From positions 744,001-808,000 of the forward strand of contig NZ_FNXY01000003.1 of assembly GCF_900108855.1 (NCBI RefSeq): DNA of 64,000 nt, in the 5' to 3' direction. This DNA is from Dyadobacter koreensis. GTDB lineage: Bacteria > Bacteroidota > Bacteroidia > Cytophagales > Spirosomataceae. Every line of letters begins with the position of its first letter. The stretch's first letter is position 1. Shown here piece after piece: positions 1 to 8,093 of this stretch. Made by a program: the position numbers and the translations under genes. The notes under the pieces were generated by a model. The model was given only the letters and a program-made list of their open reading frames with translations, was not told the origin of the DNA and did no database searches.

Positions 1-1000
1 CCAGCACTTTTTGAATATACAAAAAGGGTTCTTTGTCAATAAATTCCGCTCCACCCAAAGTCCGTTGTATACCAATAACCAACTCAACCGGTGACTTGAT
101 CAGCATATTTCCCGAAGTGTTCTCGTAAAACCAGCCAGCACTGAAAATCGTGTGCATGAGCTTACTGACATCATAACCCGATTTGTAAAAATCATCGGCC
201 AGTGAACTGATACGCTTTTCATCCAAATTTTCACTGACGAATTCCTTATGAAGTTTAGCGGTGATAAATCTGGCTGTTTGCCTTTGTTCAAGCAAAATCT
301 TTATGACATCCTCCCCTCGAAAATTACCTTTTTTGCCCAAAAAGCTCTTTTCCTTATCATCATGCAGTTTTTCTCTGAATTGGAAATTTCCCTTACTATC
401 AAATCCCCACCCGGTAAAAGCCCTGGCACCTTCTTTAATATCGCTTTCGGAATAATGTCCTCGTCCCAGCGTGAACAATTCCATGACCTCCCTTGCGAAA
501 TTCTCATTCGGTTTATTTTTCCTGTTTTGCTGATTATTAAGAAATTGAAGCATCGCTGGTTCTTTGGAAACTGCCATCAACAAATCTCCAAAACTTCCCA
601 AAGCATTTTTCCTGATCGTATTCAGATAACTTTCGACAAAGGCTGAATTCTGGACACGACAAGCAAAATGTCCGTGCCAAAAAAGAGCCATTCGCTCACG
701 AAATGCATTTTCCCCGGCTGCCATTTTAGCCATCCAGGCAGCATTCAACTCACGAATTTCTTCGCGGTTTCTCTTCATACGATCTTTTTTCACCTCTTCA
801 ATATTAGCCGGCATCGCACTATCTCCCATGATTGATATATCCGGCTGCGCGCGTGCCAATTGTATTGGCATGTAAGAATCACTTTCTCTAAAAAGCCCCG
901 CTATCGCTCTTCTGACGGAGATTTCTTTTTCAGGTATACCCCCGAAACGCGCCCGTCGATATAGATGAAGTAAGTCTCTGTTTATCAATGCATCTTTCAT
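1..1000 (-). CDS. DUF1800 family protein, C-terminus off the left edge
   Basis: Reading the minus strand from an ATG at 998-1000 gives 333 uninterrupted codons that run off the window edge. The N-terminus (KDALINRDLLHLYRRARFGG) and the central stretch NENFAREVMELFTLGRGHYSESD followed within a few residues by ARAFTGWGF are signatures of DUF1800, a widespread family of unknown biochemical role. These genes usually sit next to a DUF1501 gene; if that holds here, the partner lies beyond the left edge. No signal peptide is visible at this start. The family assignment is secure; function is not known. Confidence 0.88.
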   Translation of the reverse strand, partial: MKDALINRDLLHLYRRARFGGIPEKEISVRRAIAGLFRESDSYMPIQLARAQPDISIMGDSAMPANIEEVKKDRMKRNREEIRELNAAWMAKMAAGENAFRERMALFWHGHFACRVQNSAFVESYLNTIRKNALGSFGDLLMAVSKEPAMLQFLNNQQNRKNKPNENFAREVMELFTLGRGHYSESDIKEGARAFTGWGFDSKGNFQFREKLHDDKEKSFLGKKGNFRGEDVIKILLEQRQTARFITAKLHKEFVSENLDEKRISSLADDFYKSGYDVSKLMHTIFSAGWFYENTSGNMLIKSPVELVIGIQRTLGGAEFIDKEPFLYIQKVL

Positions 1001-1252
1001 AGCAGCATACTTTTTTCTGTTGGACTGAACGATCACCTAAAGGTTTAACGAAACGATGTCACTCTTTACACCCGGATTCTGAAAGCTGAGAAAATAACTT
1101 TTTCAATAACAAGGGTTTCTATTTTTTATTTTATAATATTCAGATAAAAAATAGCGTTTTAATGAGCTTTGTTTGAGGATGAAACGAGAATCAGGACAGA
1201 GTTTACAACCATCATTATCATTTAAGAGTCTTATATCAAAACCCGGAATACC

Positions 1253-1681
1253 ATGAAGAGAATCTACTTTCTACTTTTTGCTGGTGCAATGTTGCTGTCC
1301 TGCCAAAAGTCTTCTGTTGACAAAAAAGAAGATGGGATTCTTCGTTACAAAGAGTCCGTCGCAATCAACGACATTCCAAGGGCAACGCTTACTTTTTTCG
1401 ACGTGACCGACAATCGCTGTCCGGAGGGCATTCAATGTTTTGTTGCAGGAAACGCGCGTGTGGACTTGACGCTGGACGGAGTCACAACGGAAGGAAGAAT
1501 AACAAAACATGTCAAAATGTGTCTTGGCGACTGTTCTAACTTCGTGGCTGACACTATTAATGAAGAATTTGCGGGAAACAAATATCAATTTATTTTAAAA
1601 TCAGTAAGTCCTTTTCCGAAGAAAGATATGCAGTCAGTCAAAGCTGAATACAACATATCGCTGGAAATCAAAAAAAATTAA
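1253..1681 (+). CDS. small lipoprotein, unknown function (paralog 1)
   Basis: 142 residues with a lipoprotein signal peptide: hydrophobic core then lipobox LLSC with Cys17 as the expected lipidated residue. The mature part carries NRCPEGIQCFVAGNARVDL and a later CLGDC motif, so four cysteines could form disulfides in the periplasm. The next gene, starting 9 bases after this stop, encodes a protein of the same length and layout, so the two are a tandem duplication and likely cotranscribed. I do not recognise a named family. Envelope location is well supported; any role is open. Confidence 0.8.
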   Translation: MKRIYFLLFAGAMLLSCQKSSVDKKEDGILRYKESVAINDIPRATLTFFDVTDNRCPEGIQCFVAGNARVDLTLDGVTTEGRITKHVKMCLGDCSNFVADTINEEFAGNKYQFILKSVSPFPKKDMQSVKAEYNISLEIKKN

Positions 1682-1690
1682 CCGAAAATC

Positions 1691-2131
1691 ATGTCCAAAT
1701 CAGTGCTGTTCTTTTTCCTTATTTCCCTAATCACTTCCTGTAAAACGGATAGAATATTATTGAAAGAAGGAAATGAAATTCTTTTTTATCAACAGCCGAA
1801 TCTTTTGGATAAGAAGTCGCAGACATTTCTAACCTTATCGAAAGTAGAAGATGGGCGGTGCCCGGAAGATGTCAATTGTATCTGGGGTGGCCTGGTTAAT
1901 GTCAATCTGGAAATTGATTTAAGAAATTCAAAAAAGAAGGAAGATTTAAAACTTTGTTTTGGTTGTCTAACCTTAAAAGACAGCATAAAAGCGATCCCAT
2001 CTGAGTCTGAGATAAATCTGGGAGGTGCGAGATATCATATAAAACTTCTGGACGTAAAGCCGAATCCCAACGTTGGAAATCCTCCGAAAATTGAAGATTA
2101 CAGGGTTTCTATTCAAATAGATCAATTGTAA
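1691..2131 (+). CDS. small lipoprotein, unknown function (paralog 2)
   Basis: 146 residues, lipobox LITSC with Cys17. It repeats the plan of the upstream protein: GRCPEDVNCIWGGLVNVNL in place of NRCPEGIQCFVAGNARVDL, then CFGC in place of CLGDC, then a C-terminal beta-rich tail ending in a short YxVSIQI strand. Sequence between these anchors has diverged strongly, so the duplication is old. It is followed by a hairpin terminator shared with the convergent permease gene. Function unknown. Confidence 0.8.
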   Translation: MSKSVLFFFLISLITSCKTDRILLKEGNEILFYQQPNLLDKKSQTFLTLSKVEDGRCPEDVNCIWGGLVNVNLEIDLRNSKKKEDLKLCFGCLTLKDSIKAIPSESEINLGGARYHIKLLDVKPNPNVGNPPKIEDYRVSIQIDQL

Positions 2132-2136
2132 AATAA

Positions 2137-2172
2137 AAGGCGCTGCCAATGTTTAAACACTGAAAACGCCTT
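2137..2172. terminator. bidirectional terminator
   Basis: AAGGCG at 2137-2142 pairs with CGCCTT at 2167-2172, and the interior holds a second nearly perfect dyad around GTTTAAAC. T-rich DNA follows on both strands. It lies between the convergent lipoprotein pair and amino-acid permease. Confidence 0.6.
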
Positions 2173-2204
2173 GTATTATATTTTCAGTTTTATTCCTGAT
2201 CTAA

Positions 2205-3902
2205 TCAATCCTCATGTCCGGCAAGCTTGCTTTTTCTGTATCCATAACTAAAATAAATCACAAGCCCGATCGCCAGCCAGATAACAAATATGAACCAATT
2301 GGAAGCACCAAGTTCGGTCATCAGGTATAAATTTGTAAGAATACCCGCCACCGGCAGAATCGAGAAATTGTACTTAAAGCTCATGACAGACAATACAACC
2401 CAGGAAATCCAGAATATGACTGTCAGAAGTTTATGTTCGAAAATTCCGGCAATTGTCAATGCTTTCCATTCGTCAATGATACCTTGTCCGTAAAAAGCGA
2501 GGCCTGAAATGGCAACCAAAAGTCCGAACCCAACTAAAAATTTACCGTTTACGTAAGGCACCTTGAACTTGGATCTTTCTGATATTCCTGAATGATCAAG
2601 GTATAATACCCCGCCGCATACCAGAATAAAGGCAAAAAAGGTGCCGACACTGGTCAGATCGACGAAGAAATCCATTTTAAAAAACAAAGCAGGAATCCCG
2701 ACAACCAGACCCGTAACAATGGTTGCAAAGGAAGGCGTATGATATTTCGGGTGAATTTTTGAAAACTTTTTCCACAATAAACCATCCCGGCTCATCGTCA
2801 TCCAGATTCTCGGCTGGCCAAGCTGATATACCAGCAGTGCACTTGTGATCGCGATAACAGAACTTACCGAAATAAGCCCGGCCATGAAATCCAGGCCAAT
2901 ATTTTGAAAAACAAACGCTAACGGATCACTGACGTTCAATTCCTTGTAATTGACCATTCCGGTCAAAACCAATGTAATTAAAACGTATAAAACAGTACAG
3001 ATCATCAGGCAATAGATCATCGCTTTCGGCATATCGCGCTGCGGATCTTTGCATTCTTCTGCCGTCGTTGAAATCGAGTCGAAGCCGATAAAGGCAAAGA
3101 AAACTGCTGCCACACCGCTCAAAACACCTTTTACGCCATTGGGAGCAAACGGTGTCCAGTTTTCCGGTTTAACGTAAAATGCACCGGCAAAAATTACGAG
3201 TAAAACGACGCTAATTTTCAGGATCACCATTATATTACTCGCTGTTCTCGATTCCCGGATCCCGATATATACCAGACTTGTTACCAGGGCAGTGATCAGC
3301 CCGGCCGGAAGATCCAGAATCAAATGAAAACCGCCTATAACAGGAGCAATTTCGTAGGCATGCGCCGCCAGTTTTTCCGCAGCACTTAAAGAGGCGATAC
3401 CACTGGTCTGAAGTTTTGCGAACGCATCAGCAGCTGAGCCGGGATCGATAGTCAGATATCCGGGAATAACAATGCCAAAACCTTCCAGCATACTAACGAA
3501 ATATTTCGACCAGGAAATGGCGACTACCATATTGGAGACTGCATATTCGAGAATTAATGCCCAGCCAATAATCCAGGCAAATAATTCACCGAAAGCTACG
3601 TAGGCATAAGTATAAGCACTGCCGGAAACCGGGACAGTGCTGGCAAACTGCGCATAAGAAAGTGCCGTAAAAACGCAGGCAATAGCCGTAAAAACAAACA
3701 AAAGTGATACCGCGGGGCCGCCATTAAAACTTGCCAAACCAATTGTACTGAAAATTCCGGCTCCGACAATTGCGGCAATTCCCAATGAAACCAAGTCGCG
3801 CACGCCCAATATTTTGGCTAAACCACCACTTTCATTCGCATGTGCATCTATCAGGATCTGATCAACTGTTTTTTTACGAAATAGTGAAGCGTTTCTTTTC
3901 AT
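2205..3902 (-). CDS. APC-superfamily cationic amino-acid permease
   Basis: 565 residues with about 13-14 hydrophobic segments. After a charged N-terminus the first membrane helix contains GIAAIVGAGIFSTIG, the typical substrate-binding glycine motif of APC transporters, and SYAQFASTVPVSGSAYTYAY and FFAFIGFDSISTTAEECKDPQRDMP are hallmarks of the cationic amino-acid transporter (CAT/YfnA) branch. It should import amino acids by proton symport in the inner membrane; substrate cannot be read from sequence. It is monocistronic, convergent with the lipoprotein pair and divergent from the gene at 4174. Confidence 0.92.
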   Translation of the reverse strand: MKRNASLFRKKTVDQILIDAHANESGGLAKILGVRDLVSLGIAAIVGAGIFSTIGLASFNGGPAVSLLFVFTAIACVFTALSYAQFASTVPVSGSAYTYAYVAFGELFAWIIGWALILEYAVSNMVVAISWSKYFVSMLEGFGIVIPGYLTIDPGSAADAFAKLQTSGIASLSAAEKLAAHAYEIAPVIGGFHLILDLPAGLITALVTSLVYIGIRESRTASNIMVILKISVVLLVIFAGAFYVKPENWTPFAPNGVKGVLSGVAAVFFAFIGFDSISTTAEECKDPQRDMPKAMIYCLMICTVLYVLITLVLTGMVNYKELNVSDPLAFVFQNIGLDFMAGLISVSSVIAITSALLVYQLGQPRIWMTMSRDGLLWKKFSKIHPKYHTPSFATIVTGLVVGIPALFFKMDFFVDLTSVGTFFAFILVCGGVLYLDHSGISERSKFKVPYVNGKFLVGFGLLVAISGLAFYGQGIIDEWKALTIAGIFEHKLLTVIFWISWVVLSVMSFKYNFSILPVAGILTNLYLMTELGASNWFIFVIWLAIGLVIYFSYGYRKSKLAGHED

Positions 3903-4173
3903 TCGGTATTGAGATTATGGCGAGTTTTTTAGTTCGTGAGAGCGAAAATAAGGATATTCCCATATCATCATGTTATATACCCAAAATTTGTTGATTTAAT
4001 CATCCTATTTCCAGGGATAATTCCTTGTTTTTACATTTCCTTCAATCAAAATACGCCTATTTCATTCCAATTCTTCATTAATGCTTTAATTTGGGGCATT
4101 TTCCTGTTCTCTTAATCACAATTTACCTTTATATTTACGCTCACTACTTTCTAGCCCTGATGATGTAACCGTT

Positions 4174-4959
4174 ATGAAATGTGCTCTGATATCGCCCATC
4201 GTATTTTCCATTTTTATTCATAGCACGCTGGCGCAAACTGTTGACTCATATTCCACAGCGCAGGCACATTCACATAACGACAGCAGGCAGTTAAGGCCTT
4301 TTATAGAAGCTTACGATCAGCAGTTCGGCTCTATTGAAACAGATGTTTTTTTAAAAAACGGAACACTGTATGCCGTTAATCACGAAGTAGATGCAAACGC
4401 AGACCGAACACTGGCAAAATTATATCTTCAGCCCATTTCGCAACAGCTTGAAAAAAACAACGGTATGATTTACGTCCAGAATGACGTATATCTGCAATTG
4501 GTTTTTGATCTGATCACACCGGCTTCCGAAACCATGCCTTTGTTGGTCAAGGAACTTGAAAAATTCAAGAATCTGACAGAGCCGGATTGTACTGTGAAAA
4601 TCGTGATCACAGGTCAAATCCCTGCGCCTGAACTATTCGACAAATATCCCGATTATATCAAATTTGAAGGAAGCCCGGATATTAATTATACGCCTGAACA
4701 ACTGGAACGTGTAGCACTTATCGGACAGTCTTTACAAAAGTATACCGGCTGGAACGGTGAAGGTCCTTTGCCTAAAAATGACAAAAAATCAATTTCGAAA
4801 GTTATTCAGAAAGCGCATGAACTTGGGAAAAAAATCCGTTTCAGGGACGCTCCTGACAATATCAATACCTGGAAAACGATGATGGCCCTTCAGGTCGATT
4901 ATCTGGACACCGGAAAAGTAATTCAAATGGGAGATTATCTGCGAACCGCACCACGCTGA
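4174..4959 (+). CDS. secreted PI-PLC / glycerophosphodiester phosphodiesterase-like protein
   Basis: 261 residues with an N-terminal signal peptide ending near STLAQ. The mature N-terminus AQAHSHNDSRQLRPFIEA, then SIETDVFLKNGTLYAVNHE, matches the metal- and acid/base-bearing start of the PLC-like phosphodiesterase TIM barrel seen in Bacteroidota proteins annotated as PI-PLC/GDPD family: two catalytic His candidates (AHSHND and NHE) and Glu/Asp in IETD. It would cleave phosphodiester head groups in the periplasm or outside the cell. An ethanolamine-type permease follows 78 bases downstream on the same strand, which suggests release and import of a head-group amine. Confidence 0.8.
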   Translation: MKCALISPIVFSIFIHSTLAQTVDSYSTAQAHSHNDSRQLRPFIEAYDQQFGSIETDVFLKNGTLYAVNHEVDANADRTLAKLYLQPISQQLEKNNGMIYVQNDVYLQLVFDLITPASETMPLLVKELEKFKNLTEPDCTVKIVITGQIPAPELFDKYPDYIKFEGSPDINYTPEQLERVALIGQSLQKYTGWNGEGPLPKNDKKSISKVIQKAHELGKKIRFRDAPDNINTWKTMMALQVDYLDTGKVIQMGDYLRTAPR

Positions 4960-5037
4960 TAAATAAAATCCTGCCGCAAATAGACTGATTAAAGATTTTG
5001 CCCGTACTATTCAAAATTCTACCTAACTCATTCTTGC

Positions 5038-6342
5038 ATGTCGACAGACCAGGTTGTTGCCCTTAAAAAAGTTTTGAAGCCCGTTCACCTTTGGGCAATT
5101 GCAGTTGGACTGGTGATTTCCGGTGAATATTTTGGTTGGAACTATGGCTGGGGAGTATCCGGTACCATAGGTTTTTTGATTGCCACGCTTCTCGTGACGG
5201 TTATGTATGTCACCTTTATTTTCAGTTTTACAGAATTAACCACATCCATTCCGCAGGCAGGAGGTCCGTTCGCCTATGCACACCGCGCATTTGGTTGGTG
5301 GGGCGGGTTGATAGCAGGTTATGCAACTCTCGTTGAGTTTCTCATAGCGCCTCCTGCCATCGCCTTTGCCCTAGGAAGTTATACTCATTTTCTTTACCCG
5401 TCTGTTACGGTTTTGCAAACCGCATTTGCGTGTTACGTTATTTTTATCGGCATTAACATGCTGGGAATTAAGGAGTCTGCAACATTTTCACTGGTTGTCA
5501 CGTTGCTTGCAGTCGGGGAATTATTGCTTTACGTCGGGATTATTGCGCCGAGTTTTTCTTATGATACTTTCGTCACCGACCCGATGCCGTTCGGATGGTC
5601 GGGAGTATTTGCTGCGCTGCCTTTTGCGATTTGGTTTTATCTGGCTATTGAGGGAGTTGCAATGGTTGCGGAAGAAGTGGAGGATCCAAAACGTACTATT
5701 TCCAGAGGGTATATTCTCGGAATTCTGACGCTGGTTATTCTTGCGCTGGCAGTAATGATTTTTACGGGAGGAATTGCGCACTGGAAAGTATTGAGCACCA
5801 TCGATTATCCGCTTCCTGCTGCATTGGGTATCGTTTTAGGACGAGATAACAGCTGGACACAACTTTTTGCGAGCCTTGGTCTTTTCGGCCTTATCGCCTC
5901 TTTTCACGGTACGATCATCGGATATTCACGCCAGATTTTCGCCCTGGCAAGAAGCGGTTATCTTCCTTCATTTCTCGGGCAGGTAAATTCCCGCTTTCAG
6001 ACACCACACTGGGCATTGCTTACCGGCGGATTTATTGGTTGCGTCGCTTTAAGCCTTGGAACAACGGATCAGGTGATTATTCTGGCAGCGCTTGGAGCGG
6101 TTGTAATGTACATTATCAGCATGGCTGCGCTTTTTGTTTTACGTAAAAAAGAACCACTTCTCGAACGCCCCTTCATCGTTCCGGCATATCCTTATTTTCC
6201 GGTAATTGCCTTAGTCTTATCAATAGTTTGCTTGGTTGCCATTGTCTGGTACAATCTTGTTTTAAGCTTTTGGTTTTTCGCCGGGTTATTCCTGATAACC
6301 GGTGTCTTTTTTTTGAAAGGAAAACATAAAAGTCTCAATTAA
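5038..6342 (+). CDS. ethanolamine-type permease (APC superfamily)
   Basis: 434 residues, about 12 membrane helices. The N-terminal KKVLKPVHLWAIAVGLVISGEYFGWNYGW, together with PQAGGPFAYAHRAFG and AIEGVAMVAEEVEDPKRTISRGY, is characteristic of the ethanolamine permease branch of APC transporters. The start is the ATG at 5038; the preceding 78-base gap has no terminator, so cotranscription with the phosphodiesterase gene is plausible. No ethanolamine ammonia-lyase genes are in the window, so the fate of the imported amine is unknown. Other small amines remain possible substrates. Confidence 0.85.
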   Translation: MSTDQVVALKKVLKPVHLWAIAVGLVISGEYFGWNYGWGVSGTIGFLIATLLVTVMYVTFIFSFTELTTSIPQAGGPFAYAHRAFGWWGGLIAGYATLVEFLIAPPAIAFALGSYTHFLYPSVTVLQTAFACYVIFIGINMLGIKESATFSLVVTLLAVGELLLYVGIIAPSFSYDTFVTDPMPFGWSGVFAALPFAIWFYLAIEGVAMVAEEVEDPKRTISRGYILGILTLVILALAVMIFTGGIAHWKVLSTIDYPLPAALGIVLGRDNSWTQLFASLGLFGLIASFHGTIIGYSRQIFALARSGYLPSFLGQVNSRFQTPHWALLTGGFIGCVALSLGTTDQVIILAALGAVVMYIISMAALFVLRKKEPLLERPFIVPAYPYFPVIALVLSIVCLVAIVWYNLVLSFWFFAGLFLITGVFFLKGKHKSLN

Positions 6343-6732
6343 TTGTTTCCATGATAAACATATTTTTTAACCGCAATCAACGCTTACAGTCCACGGCAGG
6401 GCCTTGCCGAGAATAAAATTTGCCTGACAAACCAAATTAAAATTAAATTCAAGACAAGTTTAGTTAAATAATATAATACCTTCTAAATTAGACCATTAGT
6501 CTAATAACAACCTCCCATCTTCCTCTAAAATAAGCTGATGCAGATCGGCGTTTCGGTGTCTGATAGTTATCAAAAAATTTCATCTTTTGATAGCTAATCA
6601 CTTTAATAAGTTTTCTGAAAAATGCAGGTTGCAACTCTTAGTATGCGAACTACAATGTGTATTATAGAGGTATGAATTTCCGGATTCGGCTATGCAAATT
6701 ATCCTCGACACATTACCTAACCTGACACTAGT
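6343..6732. other. 390-bp intergenic region with an inverted repeat
   Basis: No credible ORF. It holds the hairpin at 6394-6409 and a 12-bp inverted repeat with 11 matches (6564-6575 and 6585-6596, arms ending in TATCAAAA / TTTTGATA) about 135 bases upstream of the two-receiver gene. No good TTG/TAnnTTTG promoter was found by eye. Confidence 0.5.
6394..6409 (+). terminator. hairpin downstream of the permease
   Basis: CGGCA at 6394-6398 pairs with TGCCG at 6405-6409 around a GC-rich core. The following DNA is A/T rich but has no clean T-run, so termination is uncertain. Confidence 0.35.
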
Positions 6733-7611
6733 ATGGGAACTAAGAAAACAATATATCTTGTGGATGACGATGAAGACGATCTTCTTCTGTTAAGACAGGC
6801 ACTTGAAAGTGTAATTCCCGGCGTCAGTATTATTGAAATCAGAGATGGAAAGACATTACTGGATATGGTGGAAAAACAGGAAGAGAAACTGAATCCTTCG
6901 CTGATTTTAATTGACCTTAACATGCAGCGCATGGGTGGCATCGAAGCCGTCTCCAACTTGAAGGCTAACCCCAAAACACATAACATTCCCGTCGTCATGG
7001 TCTCAACATCTAATGACGAGCAGGTGATCCGCGGGGCTTATGAAGAGGGAGTAAGTGCTTTTATTACAAAACCTTTGTCTCATGCCGAATATAAAAAAAT
7101 TGCCGAAGCGATTAATGTCTGCTTTTTAAATAGTTTTTCTGGGCACGATGACGTTTTGATCCCCGACAATTTTAAAGATAAAAGTATCTTGGTTGTCGAG
7201 TGCGATGATGAAAAATGGAAAACAATGAATCATGGCTTTAAAAGTTATTTGCATGATCTGAATATAATCAGAACATGTAACAGACTGGATACCTTGAACT
7301 TCTTAACGGAAGAATGGTTCAATTTGCCAAAACCGCCAGAGCTGATAATTTTTGATATATATCTGCCCACACGACAGGAAGGCCTTGGGCTCCTTGATTC
7401 TATCCGGTATTTTTTTCTGTTTCATAGTCTACCCGCTATACCAATTATTATTTTTAGTACTTCTGATCAGACAGAAGATATTAAAGCATGTTACGAACAT
7501 AATGCCAACGCTTATTTGACCAAATCGCAGGATATTAATGAATCTATGTCCTATTTTAAAAAACTTTGTCATTTTTGGTGCAGCATGATTTCAGTGCCCA
7601 AATCGATGTAA
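6733..7611 (+). CDS. two-receiver response regulator without output domain
   Basis: 292 residues made of two receiver domains. Domain 1 (about 5-130) has the acidic pocket DDDEDD at 11-16, phospho-acceptor Asp61 in LILIDLNM, and Lys113 in ITKPL, as in Rcp1-type single-domain regulators. Domain 2 (about 148-285) keeps the Asp208 phospho-site in LIIFDIYLP, a switch Ser/Thr in IFSTSD and a Lys in YLTKSQ, but the acidic pocket is altered to VECDDE. There is no DNA-binding or enzymatic output, so it probably relays phosphate or works by protein contact. No histidine kinase is adjacent. Confidence 0.85.
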   Translation: MGTKKTIYLVDDDEDDLLLLRQALESVIPGVSIIEIRDGKTLLDMVEKQEEKLNPSLILIDLNMQRMGGIEAVSNLKANPKTHNIPVVMVSTSNDEQVIRGAYEEGVSAFITKPLSHAEYKKIAEAINVCFLNSFSGHDDVLIPDNFKDKSILVVECDDEKWKTMNHGFKSYLHDLNIIRTCNRLDTLNFLTEEWFNLPKPPELIIFDIYLPTRQEGLGLLDSIRYFFLFHSLPAIPIIIFSTSDQTEDIKACYEHNANAYLTKSQDINESMSYFKKLCHFWCSMISVPKSM

Positions 7612-7673
7612 TTCGAAAGAACTAACGGCCGGCGCATTACTAAAATAAAAATTTTCAGCAGAATAGATTATTA

Positions 7674-7711
7674 GTTACGAATTTTTCGTAGACTTACGAA
7701 AAATTCGTAAC
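7674..7711. promoter_or_regulatory. double-dyad operator for the BlaI-type repressor
   Basis: Two copies of TACGAA-N3-TTCGTA (7676-7690 and 7695-7709), centres 19 bp apart, themselves form a perfect 17-bp inverted repeat around a 4-bp spacer. The second copy ends 3 bp before the ATG of the BlaI-like gene. BlaI/MecI repressors bind dyads of similar size next to their own promoters, so autoregulation is the likely use. Confidence 0.75.
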
Positions 7712-7712
7712 A

Positions 7713-8081
7713 ATGGAGAAACTAACGCAGCAAGAGGAGGAAGCGATGCTGGCAATATGGAAAACCGGTGAAGGTAATGTTAAATCTTTCATGGCCGCTT
7801 TCGAAGGTGACACACCGCCCTACACCACATTGGCATCAACGATTAAGAATCTGGAAAAGAAAGGTTTTGTGAATAGCCGCCTGATAGGAAGTTTCTATAT
7901 CTACTCTCCCGCTATCTCTGAAGAAGCTTACAAACAGAAATTTATGGGAAATGTCGTGAAGGATTATTTTGAAAATTCTTACAAGGAACTAGTTAGTTTC
8001 TTTGTATCAAAAAATAAGATTTCGGCCAGCGAATTGAAGGAAATAATTGACTTGATCGAAAATAAAAACGACAACCAATAA
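7713..8081 (+). CDS. BlaI/MecI/CopY-family transcriptional repressor
   Basis: 122 residues, the usual BlaI length. KLTQQEEEAMLAIWKTGEG, then TTLASTIKNLEKKGFV, is the winged-helix recognition pattern of this family, and the C-terminal half (KDYFENSYKELVSFFVSKNKIS) corresponds to the dimerisation region. The gene starts just after a double palindrome and is followed 12 bases later by an M56 peptidase gene, the standard repressor/sensor-protease pairing. In that family the protease inactivates the repressor on a signal. No beta-lactamase gene is nearby, so the regulon is not evidently antibiotic resistance. Confidence 0.92.
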   Translation: MEKLTQQEEEAMLAIWKTGEGNVKSFMAAFEGDTPPYTTLASTIKNLEKKGFVNSRLIGSFYIYSPAISEEAYKQKFMGNVVKDYFENSYKELVSFFVSKNKISASELKEIIDLIENKNDNQ

Positions 8082-8093
8082 TCTGAAAAAGCG

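Noticed and set aside
248..646. 132-codon plus-strand frame and a 68-codon minus frame at 301-507
   Set aside because: Both lie inside the DUF1800 gene in other frames; the DUF1800 frame explains this DNA.
5038..6342. Ethanolamine catabolic (eut) operon
   Set aside because: Only the permease is present; no ammonia-lyase or shell genes are nearby.
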